NCBI GenBank assembly: GCA_003647095.1
Contig: QMME01000021.1
Location: 1-19,722, forward strand
Length of the DNA stretch: 19,722 nt
Source of the DNA: Deltaproteobacteria bacterium
Lineage (GTDB): Bacteria; Myxococcota; B64-G9
Direction of reading: 5' to 3'
The notes under the pieces are model-generated. The model saw only the letters and a program-made list of their open reading frames with translations. It was not told the origin of the DNA and did no database searches. Both the position numbers and the translations under genes were made by a program. Each line of letters begins with the position of its first letter. The stretch's first letter is position 1. Of this stretch, positions 8,035-14,384 are shown piece after piece.

Positions 8035-9684
8035 TCAATAGTTGCCCCGGGCACTGAGCAACAAGGGGAACGACAGATCGTAGGGTTTTCCGGCAAAGGA
8101 GGGAAAGCGCCAGCTCTTCACCTCCTTCAGCAGGCATTCCTCGACTATGGTGCCGTGAAACTTCTCGGTGGCCACACGTACGCTTTGCACCCGGCCCCGG
8201 GGAGTCACCCGGGCCACCAGCACCATTTTGCCGGAGACGCGGGCATCGCGCTTGAGTTGCTTCTCCAGGCAACGCCGGATCTTCTGGCGATTGGTCGCCA
8301 CCACCTGCCTGATTTGCAACTCCGTCAAGCGCTCGGGACTGGCGGTGCCGTCTGGTCCCCGGGGGTTGACTTCCGGCTTGCTGACGGAGGCAGGAGAGCC
8401 GGTAATGGTGAAACCGCCAGACATGGAAGGTAATTCGACCAGGGCCGGCCCGGCAACGGCCTCCAGTCCCCGAGGACCACGCGGGGCCACTTCTCGCTTG
8501 CCCTCCTGTTGCTGCTGGTAGAAGGCCAGCAGTTGCTTTTCCCGGGCGGTTACCGGCCGGGATGATTGTGAACCCGCCGATCCCGCTGTTCCCTGAGCGA
8601 CATGGCCGCTGCCGGGAGACTTCTTCCTGTTCTCCCACAACTGGCGCAGGCGTTTTCGCTCCTCGGGCGAAAGCTTCTCGATGTCGGCCAGGGAGATGTG
8701 CTGGTCATCCCGATGGCTGCCGGCTCCGCCCCCGATACCGATAGCCTTGAACCATCCCTGGGAAGCCCCCAGCCAGATGAACCCTCCCAGCAGGCCGGCA
8801 ACCACCAGAATGGCCGCCACCGTCACTCCCAGGCGCCGGCTCTTGTGCATGACCCCCAGGCCCGCCTGGTCGGCCAGCACCTTGGTGACCTTGGAAATCT
8901 CTTCCGGCAGGGGTTGCTCTCGCTTGAGTAATCCTGCCAGTGGATCGGCTGCAGCGGTATCGTCTTCCTCCCGGTCGGCCTCGTGCTCCAATTGCCCGGC
9001 CAGTTGCTCGACATCGGCCAGCGGCGGCGGCGGCAGGGGAGCATCGTCGTTATCCACGGGACGGGTGAAGAAGTGCTCGGCTATACGATCGGCCTGGCGT
9101 TCGGCTCGCACTGCCTGTCGCTTGTGGGCCACCTTGAGCAGCAACTGCTTGCGCCGCTCGTCATCCTGTGGCTGCCTGAGTTTCCCTGCCCGGGAGGCTT
9201 CCCCCCGCCGCCGGTTGCTGCTGGCGGCCTCCCCCGCGCCCACCTGCTGCCGCGGACTGTCTGGGCCGGCTTTCGCGGTCACCGGCTCCTGGTCCTGCTC
9301 ATCGCCACGGGTCCTGGTGAGCAGCACCGGCCGCGAGGGCGGTGGAGAAGGAGGACGACTTGTGGAAAACAGCCGATTGATCTCGGCTACCTGCTCGATG
9401 GGCAGCCAGTCCGGCAACCCTTCCTGCCAGACGAAGTGGTCCCGGGTAATCTTCCCCTGGCGGATGAGGCGTTCTGCCTGCTGCAGGTTGAACGGCCCTT
9501 GCTCGTTGCCGTCCAGGCCAAAGAACCATTCCGCCGCGGCCTGTTTCTGGCCGCCGGTCGCCGGCTTGAGCTTGATGATTATGAGTTGCTGGCAATGGCG
9601 ACAACGGAATTTTCGCTCACGGCCCTTGAGCTTGTCATCGGCAACGTTGTAGCGGGCACCGCAGTGTTTACAGGTAACGCGCAT
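8035..9684 (-). CDS. AgmX/PglI-like protein: zinc ribbon, GYF_2 domain, membrane helix, TonB-like C-terminus
   Basis: The 549-residue protein starts with an MJ0042-type zinc ribbon (C5-x2-C8 and C28-x2-C31). A GYF_2-like domain follows (about 50-100, WFFGLDGNEQGPF to LPDWLPIEQV). Next come a long charged low-complexity linker, one membrane helix (about 285-311), a second flexible stretch, and a C-terminal AgmX/PglI or TonB-like domain (about 448-549) with the VSGKMVLVARVTPRGRV strand pair. Known: AgmX is needed for adventurous gliding in Myxococcus, and proteins of this plan occur in Deltaproteobacteria and relatives. The topology puts the zinc-ribbon part in the cytoplasm and the TonB-like tail in the periplasm, a plan suited to passing a signal or force across the envelope. 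It starts 18 bases after the MshEN-REC-TPR gene and should share its transcript. A motility role is an inference from homology only. Confidence 0.85.
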   Translation of the reverse strand: MRVTCKHCGARYNVADDKLKGRERKFRCRHCQQLIIIKLKPATGGQKQAAAEWFFGLDGNEQGPFNLQQAERLIRQGKITRDHFVWQEGLPDWLPIEQVAEINRLFSTSRPPSPPPSRPVLLTRTRGDEQDQEPVTAKAGPDSPRQQVGAGEAASSNRRRGEASRAGKLRQPQDDERRKQLLLKVAHKRQAVRAERQADRIAEHFFTRPVDNDDAPLPPPPLADVEQLAGQLEHEADREEDDTAAADPLAGLLKREQPLPEEISKVTKVLADQAGLGVMHKSRRLGVTVAAILVVAGLLGGFIWLGASQGWFKAIGIGGGAGSHRDDQHISLADIEKLSPEERKRLRQLWENRKKSPGSGHVAQGTAGSAGSQSSRPVTAREKQLLAFYQQQQEGKREVAPRGPRGLEAVAGPALVELPSMSGGFTITGSPASVSKPEVNPRGPDGTASPERLTELQIRQVVATNRQKIRRCLEKQLKRDARVSGKMVLVARVTPRGRVQSVRVATEKFHGTIVEECLLKEVKSWRFPSFAGKPYDLSFPLLLSARGNY

Positions 9685-9702
9685 GCTATTGCTTTGCCGG
9701 CC

Positions 9703-11097
9703 TCACAACAATTTCAACAATTGCTGGCGAACTTCCTGGCGGGTCTTCTCGTCAGGACTGCAAACCAGCGCCCGTTCCCACATCTCCACGGCCCGGTGCC
9801 GGAACCCTTTCTTCTGGTACAGAACGGCCAGGTTACGCAGGGGAGCGAACAGGTTGGGCTTCAGTTCTATGGTTTGCTCGTATTCCTTGATGGCCTCGTA
9901 GACGTTTTGCTTGGCCAGCATGACATTGGCCAGGGCGTAGTGGATGTTGGCACTGAAGGGATCGAGCAGCAGCGCTTCCCGCAAGGCGGCCTCGGCCTCG
10001 TCGTGGTGTCCCGCCTTGTACAGGCCGACGCCCCGGCGGTAGGCATCGCCGGCAGCCTGGGGATTGCTGTCGTTATCGACGTGGCCCGGTCCGGCATTGA
10101 GCAGTTCGCGCACTCGCCGGATCAGCGGCACCAGCCGGAAGGGCTTCTCGAAGTAATCGTCCGCCCCGTAGGCGGCCTTGACGTCCTCGGCGTAGCGCCA
10201 GCCGCGATAGACGGCGGAGATCATTATCACCGGGATGTGCGAGAACTTGCGGCTCGATTTTATCTTGCGGCAGATCTCGAAGCCGTGAATCTCGGGCAAC
10301 ATGGCATCAAGCACCACCAGGGCCGGAGCGTGCCGCTTGACCGCCTGCAGCGCCTCCAGGCCGCGTCCGGCGGTGACGACCTGAAAGCCCTCGGCAACCA
10401 GCGCTTTCTGCAACAGGCGCACGATGTCGGGCTCGTCGTCCACCACCAGGATGACCGGCGTGGTGACCACCTCGCCGCTCTCGTCGGCGGGATCTCTCTC
10501 GTCGACGGCAATCTCGATGGAGGCCATCACCTGCTCCGTCTCGACCTCGATGTCCGGCTCGGGAACCGAACTGCTGAACATGGCGACATATCCCTGCTCG
10601 TTCTCCTGGTCGTCCGGAAACACCGCCCGCTCGCCGAAGAAAAAGCGTTTCTCCTGGCCACGCTGGCGCAGCGCGTAGCATTGCTTGATGACGTTGCGCA
10701 GGCGCGCCTCCACCGCCACGTACGGCTCGACCCGTTTACCCGTGACGAACTGCACCTCGTCTTTGGTCTGGTCATCCTGGGGATTGGCCATGGCCAGCAG
10801 GATGCGATCGCTTTCCACCCGGAGGGGCAGGATTCCGGTTTGCTGGGCGACATCCGCGGGAACCACGTCGAGTGCGGCCAGGGGGATGATGGTGCGCGAG
10901 AGATCCACCGCCGGCAGGCCCAGCTGGTCGCTCAGGGCCAGCAAGACGTCATCTTCTGCAGCCAGGCCCATCTCCAGCAGGTTGGAAGCCAGGCGGCCGC
11001 CGTTGGTGCTCTGGTGCTCCAGGGCCTGGCTCAGGGCGCGGCTGTCGATGGCCTTTTTCTCCAGCAACACCTTGCCGATTGGGTTTTTCTTGCGCAT
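9703..11097 (-). CDS. Response regulator: MshEN (GspE N-terminal)-like domain, receiver domain, TPR repeats
   Basis: The 464-residue protein has three parts. Residues 1 to about 135 resemble the MshEN/T2SSE N-terminal domain, with repeats ending ALSQALEHQ and LLALSDQLG; MshEN domains of this class bind c-di-GMP or ATP. Residues 215 to about 335 are a receiver domain with acidic pair D220-D221, phospho-acceptor D264 in VVLDAML, and K318 in FEKPF. The rest (about 345-464) forms two or three TPR repeats. There is no DNA-binding domain or enzymatic output, so it probably acts through protein contacts. The frame is open to 11316, but the ATG at 11097 has a GGAGGGG site and lies 39 bases downstream of a predicted transcription start, while the extra upstream residues are Arg-rich and featureless. 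The linked downstream gene encodes the AgmX-like envelope protein, a plausible partner. No histidine kinase is adjacent. Confidence 0.85.
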   Translation of the reverse strand: MRKKNPIGKVLLEKKAIDSRALSQALEHQSTNGGRLASNLLEMGLAAEDDVLLALSDQLGLPAVDLSRTIIPLAALDVVPADVAQQTGILPLRVESDRILLAMANPQDDQTKDEVQFVTGKRVEPYVAVEARLRNVIKQCYALRQRGQEKRFFFGERAVFPDDQENEQGYVAMFSSSVPEPDIEVETEQVMASIEIAVDERDPADESGEVVTTPVILVVDDEPDIVRLLQKALVAEGFQVVTAGRGLEALQAVKRHAPALVVLDAMLPEIHGFEICRKIKSSRKFSHIPVIMISAVYRGWRYAEDVKAAYGADDYFEKPFRLVPLIRRVRELLNAGPGHVDNDSNPQAAGDAYRRGVGLYKAGHHDEAEAALREALLLDPFSANIHYALANVMLAKQNVYEAIKEYEQTIELKPNLFAPLRNLAVLYQKKGFRHRAVEMWERALVCSPDEKTRQEVRQQLLKLL

Positions 11098-11130
11098 CGC
11101 CCCTCCACATTCCACAGCACGGCAACCCGG

Positions 11131-11145
11131 CTTCGGGGGGCGAAG
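11131..11145. repeat. Perfect 5-bp hairpin at the predicted transcript start of the MshEN-REC-TPR gene
   Basis: The arms CTTCG (11131-11135) and CGAAG (11141-11145) flank a loop of five G on the plus strand, which is five C in the transcript. The predicted +1 is near 11136, so only part of the dyad would be in RNA. It may be an operator overlapping the -10 rather than an RNA structure. Confidence 0.3.
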
Positions 11146-11171
11146 ATAGCATCGATGCCGGGACGGTTCAA
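11143..11171 (-). promoter_or_regulatory. Sigma70-type promoter for the MshEN-REC-TPR and AgmX-like genes
   Basis: On the minus strand, TTGAAC (11171-11166) and TATCTT (11148-11143) are separated by 17 bases, each with four of six consensus matches. It lies in the 100-base gap upstream of the ATG at 11097 and gives a leader of about 39 bases containing a good ribosome-binding site. It would let this gene pair be expressed separately from the amidohydrolase upstream. Confidence 0.5.
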
Positions 11172-11197
11172 GCGCCCTGGCAGCCGCCAAGACCCCC

Positions 11198-11368
11198 CTA
11201 GCTGTCAGACTTTTCTTTCCGGCGGCGGCGTTCGATCTCTTCTTCCAGCTCCTCGCGCTCCACCCACAGGGAAGGTGGTACCGAGTGTGCCGGCCAACGA
11301 CCGACGAGATCGGCATACCTCTTTTCCAGTTCCTCCAGGCTCAACCCGGCCAGCTCATCGTCTGCCAT
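11198..11368 (-). CDS. Small charged protein of unknown function, 56 residues
   Basis: The frame runs to 11428, but the ATG at 11368 has a GGGGAGAG site seven bases upstream and is the better start. The 56-residue product begins MADDELAGLSLEELEKRY and is mostly charged helix, ending in a Glu/Arg-rich coil and KEKSDS. A central WPAHSVPPS segment, likely a turn between two helices, breaks the pattern. There is no signal peptide or membrane helix. It lies 56 bases after the amidohydrolase stop on the same strand. I do not recognise a family and assign no function. The start codon, ribosome-binding site and amphipathic pattern argue that it is real. Confidence 0.6.
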   Translation of the reverse strand: MADDELAGLSLEELEKRYADLVGRWPAHSVPPSLWVEREELEEEIERRRRKEKSDS

Positions 11369-11424
11369 GGCTCTCTCTCCCCGGGAGGACCAGCCGTCCC
11401 GCCCCGGAAAAGTTAATACCGCCT

Positions 11425-12294
11425 TCACCCCGGGGCAACCCCCGCCCGGGCAGGTTGCTGTAACCCCCAGAAGGAAGCCGCGGTGTCGCCCAGCAGACCC
11501 TGCAGGGACCCCGCGTCAAGACCCGCCAGCGCGAATTCCTTGCGGTAGCGGTCCAGGCGCAGCAGCGGCCAGTCGGTTCCCAGGCATAGCGGTACTCCCG
11601 ATTCCAGCAGGTAGCGCAACACCCGGGGCCGGTAGAGAAAGGGCTGCGCGGCGGTATCGGCGATGCAGTTGTGCAGCAGCCGGTGCATGCCCCGGCGCAG
11701 CCATGCAAAGAAGAAGATGCCTCCACCCAGGTGGGCCAGCTGAAAGCGTGTATCCGGGCAGCGCTCCAGCAACCGGGCCAATCCCCCCAGGGTCATCGGG
11801 CTCTTGCCCGGGTAGCGGTGTCCCAGCGGTTCGTTGGTGTGCAGCAGCAACGGCCGCCCGGCCTCGGCGCACAGGCCGGCCAGGCCCACCAGGGGCTCGA
11901 GCACGGCCGGGTTGCCGAGATCGTCGTGGTAGGCACCGATCTCACCCAGGCCGGCAGCACCGGCCGCCAGGGCCCGCTCGGCCTCGCGGGCGCAACCGGG
12001 CGAGAGCGGATCCACCGCCGCCAGGGCGACGATGCGCCCCGGCCAGAGTCGAGCACATTCCAGCAGGTAGTCGTTGTGCTCGCGCGCCCGGCCGGCATCG
12101 CGCCAGGGAAAACCGCAGGCCAGGGCCACGTCGATGCCGTCGGCATCCAGGATCTCGACCAGTTGCTCGGCCGCGGCCAGGGGCGAGCGGGGATCGGCGA
12201 ACAGGGTGGCGAAGTAGGGTTCTTGCTCCAGCAGTCGCCCGCGCCGGGAGGCGAAGGCGGGAGGAAACAGGTGCAGGTGGGCATCGACGATCAT
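11425..12294 (-). CDS. Amidohydrolase-family metal-dependent hydrolase (TIM barrel)
   Basis: The 289-residue protein has the layout of the amidohydrolase-2 group. The first strand carries the HxH metal motif (D4-A-H6-L-H8). Later come GEIGAY, LLHTNE with H152, a QLAHLGGG segment and GTDWP with D241, which together would form the metal site. Members of this group hydrolyse or decarboxylate small ring or amide substrates in the cytoplasm; nothing in the sequence fixes the substrate here. It is first in a minus-strand series and divergent from the EIIA-like gene. The ATG at 12294 is chosen because the metal motif starts at residue 4. A GGAGG lies 12 bases upstream, rather far, and a predicted -10 ends only seven bases from the ATG, so the mRNA may be leaderless. 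Confidence 0.88.
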   Translation of the reverse strand: MIVDAHLHLFPPAFASRRGRLLEQEPYFATLFADPRSPLAAAEQLVEILDADGIDVALACGFPWRDAGRAREHNDYLLECARLWPGRIVALAAVDPLSPGCAREAERALAAGAAGLGEIGAYHDDLGNPAVLEPLVGLAGLCAEAGRPLLLHTNEPLGHRYPGKSPMTLGGLARLLERCPDTRFQLAHLGGGIFFFAWLRRGMHRLLHNCIADTAAQPFLYRPRVLRYLLESGVPLCLGTDWPLLRLDRYRKEFALAGLDAGSLQGLLGDTAASFWGLQQPARAGVAPG

Positions 12295-12300
12295 GCCGCC

Positions 12301-12329
12301 AGCATACCTCCGCCCCGGGTTGCAGACAA
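12301..12329 (-). promoter_or_regulatory. Possible promoter giving a leaderless amidohydrolase mRNA
   Basis: On the minus strand, TTGTCT (12329-12324) and TATGCT (12306-12301) are 17 bases apart, each matching four of six consensus positions. The usual +1 falls on or next to the A of the ATG at 12294. Confidence 0.4.
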
Positions 12330-12353
12330 TGCCTGGCAGCCCGGCGGTTGCGC

Positions 12354-12382
12354 TTGAGCCGCAGCTGTGATCGGGCTATGGT
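12354..12382 (+). promoter_or_regulatory. Sigma70-type promoter for the EIIA/PII-like/antiporter operon
   Basis: TTGAGC (12354-12359) and TATGGT (12377-12382) are 17 bases apart, each with four of six consensus matches. Transcription would start near 12389, leaving a leader of about 16 bases that contains the GGGAG ribosome-binding site of the first gene. No other promoter is apparent further down this four-gene series. Confidence 0.5.
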
Positions 12383-12404
12383 GGCGCAGGCACGGGAGAC
12401 AGAC

Positions 12405-12869
12405 ATGAAACTATCCGATTATCTCAGGGCCGACCTGGTGGCGGTGGGCGTGCAGGTGTCAGACAGCACCGGCCTCATAGAGTGGTTGGCCGACTTCTTC
12501 CACGAGAACCTGCCCCAGTTGGACCGCCAGAGCCTGTACCAGGCCTTCCATGAGCGGGATCAGAAGCGCCAGGCCGGCCTGGAATGCGGCCTGGCGGTAC
12601 CGCACGCCATGCTGCCCGGTATCGAGCGGCCGGTGTGCGCGGTGGTGCGGCTGGCCGAACCGATACCCATGGGAACCATCGATGGCAGCCTGGTGAGGCT
12701 GGTTTTCGCCGTGGTCAGCCCGGCCGACCAACCAGCGGCACACGTGCGCCTGCTGGCGCGGCTGGCCCGGCTGTGCTGCCGACCGCACTTCCTGGAGCAG
12801 TCCACCGCGGCCGCCGACGCCGCGGCCTTGCTCGAGGTCGTCCGCCGGGAGGACGAGCGGCATGTCTGA
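12405..12869 (+). CDS. PTS EIIA-like (EIIA-Ntr/fructose type) phosphoryl-carrier protein
   Basis: The 154-residue protein is the size of a single EIIA domain of the mannitol/fructose/Ntr type. H67 in CGLAVPHAML matches the phosphorylated His of that family (IAIPH). PMGTIDGSLVRLVFAVVSP and AHVRLLARLARLC match the later conserved strands and helix. No sugar-permease gene is nearby, so transport of a sugar is unlikely. Known: E. coli EIIA-Ntr (PtsN) controls K+ transport by binding TrkA and KdpD in a phosphorylation-dependent way. Inferred: this copy regulates the antiporters in the same operon. The ATG at 12405 is preceded by GGGAG; the frame is open far upstream but without conserved content. 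It overlaps the next gene by eight bases. Confidence 0.88.
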   Translation: MKLSDYLRADLVAVGVQVSDSTGLIEWLADFFHENLPQLDRQSLYQAFHERDQKRQAGLECGLAVPHAMLPGIERPVCAVVRLAEPIPMGTIDGSLVRLVFAVVSPADQPAAHVRLLARLARLCCRPHFLEQSTAAADAAALLEVVRREDERHV

Positions 12870-13221
12870 TGCCTGTGTCGAGCTGGAACTGCTGTTCATC
12901 GTCGTCAAGGATTACCACCAGCGCGACCAGATCCTGGAGGGGTTCCTGGAACTGGGCATCAGCGGGGCCACGGTGATCGAGGCCCGGGGCATGGCCCAGG
13001 TGCTGGCGCGCGACGTGCCCATCTTCGCGGGGTTGAGTTCGCTGTTTCCCGGCGGCCAGAACGACAGCCACCTGATTGTCTCGGTGCTGCCGGTGGCTCG
13101 CCATGCCGAGGTGGGCCGGCTGGTGGAGGACGTGACCGGGGGCTTCGACAAGCCCGGTTCGGGTATCATGTTCGCCGTGCCGGTCACCGCGGTGAGCGGC
13201 CTGGCGGAGTTCATCTGTTGA
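12862..13221 (+). CDS. PII-like signalling protein
   Basis: This 119-residue protein has the beta-alpha-beta order and size of the PII (GlnB) superfamily. A first strand LELLFIVVK and a helix ILEGFLELGISGATVIEARG come first. A presumed T-loop region (about residues 45-68, ending LFPGGQNDS) is followed by a second strand and helix, and a C-terminal GIMFAVPVTAVSGL strand that matches PII's GKIFVxPVxD region. The Tyr that is uridylylated in GlnB is not evident, so it belongs among divergent PII-like proteins that often sit beside transporters and sense adenine nucleotides or other small ligands. The ATG has GGGAGG nearby and overlaps the EIIA-like gene by eight bases; its stop overlaps the TTG start of the first antiporter. 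A role as antiporter regulator is inferred from this coupling. Confidence 0.72.
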   Translation: MSDACVELELLFIVVKDYHQRDQILEGFLELGISGATVIEARGMAQVLARDVPIFAGLSSLFPGGQNDSHLIVSVLPVARHAEVGRLVEDVTGGFDKPGSGIMFAVPVTAVSGLAEFIC

Positions 13222-14384
13222 CCACCATCCTGGCCATCGTCGCCGCCGTGGTCCTGGCATTCCTGGGAGCACAGCTCTACCGCTGGCGCCAGGCGCCCGC
13301 CTGGCTGGAGGACATCATCTTCTCGGGCCTGCCCTTCTTCCTGGTGGGCTGGCTGTTCGGCCCCCGCCGCTTCGGGCTCATCGACGACACGGATCTGGCC
13401 GGCCTGGGGGTGGTGGTAAACCTGGCCATCGGCTGGGTGGGATTCCTGTTCGGGCTGCAGTTCGACAGGCACACGGTTCGCCGCCTGCCGCCACGACACC
13501 TGCTGGCCACCACCACGGAAGCGGCGGTCACCCTGGGGGTGGTGGTCGCCTGCATGTGGGTCTTCATCCGGGCGGGAGATCCCTGCCTGCCGGCCGGTTG
13601 GCTGGCTCTGCTGCTGGGAGTGGTGGCCCTGCCCTCGGCCCCGGCGCTGGTTGCCCTGGCGCTTCGCCGCGGCGGTGACAACGAGGACCGCAAGCGGGCC
13701 CTGCTCACCATGGCCAGCCTGGATGGCCTGCCCGCGGTGGTGCTGCTGGCACTGCTGCTGTGCTTCGCACCCGGGCCGGCGCTCCTGGGACCCGGAACCA
13801 TGCTGGCTCTCATCCTGGGCCTGGGCCTGGCTTCCGGGGTGCTGTTGCAACTGCTCACCCTGCCGCGGACCACCGATAACGAACTGGTGATCATCCTGCT
13901 GGGACTGGTGCTGTTCGCCGGTGGGGCTGCTTCCCTGCTGGCACTTTCGCCGTTGCTGGTCAACCTCCTGGCCGGCCTGGTGGTGGCCCTGCGCTCTCCC
14001 AATCTCAACCGCATTCGCGGAGCCATGATCCGGCTGGAAAAGCCCGTCTTCCTGATCATGATGACTTTGGCCGGAGCCATGTGGAGCCTGCCCCTGGCGG
14101 CCATCGGGCTGGTGCCGCTGTTCGTGCTGGTACGCCTGGCCGGCAAGCTGGCGGCGGGCGCCCTGGCGGGCCGGCTGCTGGTGCCGGCAGCCCCGGCCTC
14201 GCTGGGCGGCGGCCTGGTACCGCACGGGGCGCTGGCCATGGCCCTGGCCCTGAGTGTACAGGGCCAGGTTCCCCGGGCCGCCGCCGGGTTGGTACTCAGC
14301 GCCGTGGTGGCGGGCATGCTGGCGAGCGCCGCACTGGGCCGGGCCACCAGCAGGTGGGCGCTGGACGAGGAGATGGGCCGGTGA
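13218..14384 (+). CDS. Cation:proton antiporter, CPA-type membrane protein (first copy)
   Basis: The 388-residue protein is almost wholly hydrophobic, with about 11-12 membrane helices and no cytoplasmic RCK/KTN domain. Features in line with CPA antiporters are FFLVGWLFGP near the N-terminus, the ALPSAPALVAL break in the fourth helix region, D169 in ASLDGLPAV as the probable ion-binding Asp, and GGGLVPHGALAMALALS near the C-terminus. It should exchange H+ for Na+ or K+ across the inner membrane; the ion is not readable. The start is a TTG at 13218 that overlaps the PII-like stop (TTGA), with GGCGGAG upstream, so translation is probably coupled. The residue before the Asp is Leu, not the Asp, Asn or Gln found in well-known groups. 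The overlap with the next antiporter is also four bases (GTGA). Confidence 0.85.
   Translation: MTTILAIVAAVVLAFLGAQLYRWRQAPAWLEDIIFSGLPFFLVGWLFGPRRFGLIDDTDLAGLGVVVNLAIGWVGFLFGLQFDRHTVRRLPPRHLLATTTEAAVTLGVVVACMWVFIRAGDPCLPAGWLALLLGVVALPSAPALVALALRRGGDNEDRKRALLTMASLDGLPAVVLLALLLCFAPGPALLGPGTMLALILGLGLASGVLLQLLTLPRTTDNELVIILLGLVLFAGGAASLLALSPLLVNLLAGLVVALRSPNLNRIRGAMIRLEKPVFLIMMTLAGAMWSLPLAAIGLVPLFVLVRLAGKLAAGALAGRLLVPAAPASLGGGLVPHGALAMALALSVQGQVPRAAAGLVLSAVVAGMLASAALGRATSRWALDEEMGR

Noticed and set aside
8022..8037. Small dyad AGGC-AGT-GCCT between two convergent stop codons
   Set aside because: A four-base stem without a T-tract is easily chance in G+C-rich DNA.
8983..11463. An 826-residue open frame on the plus strand
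   Set aside because: It lies opposite the AgmX-like and MshEN-REC-TPR genes, whose domains are convincing. No domain is seen in the plus-strand product.
11367..12404. Upstream extension of the EIIA-like frame
   Set aside because: The frame is open for about 1 kb but is Arg/Pro/Gly-rich, antisense to the amidohydrolase and lacks domains. The ATG at 12405 has a ribosome-binding site and starts the EIIA homology.
12405..12869. Reading the EIIA-like gene as part of a sugar-uptake PTS
   Set aside because: No EIIB, EIIC, HPr or EI gene is in the window, and the partners are a PII-like protein and antiporters, so a regulatory role fits better.
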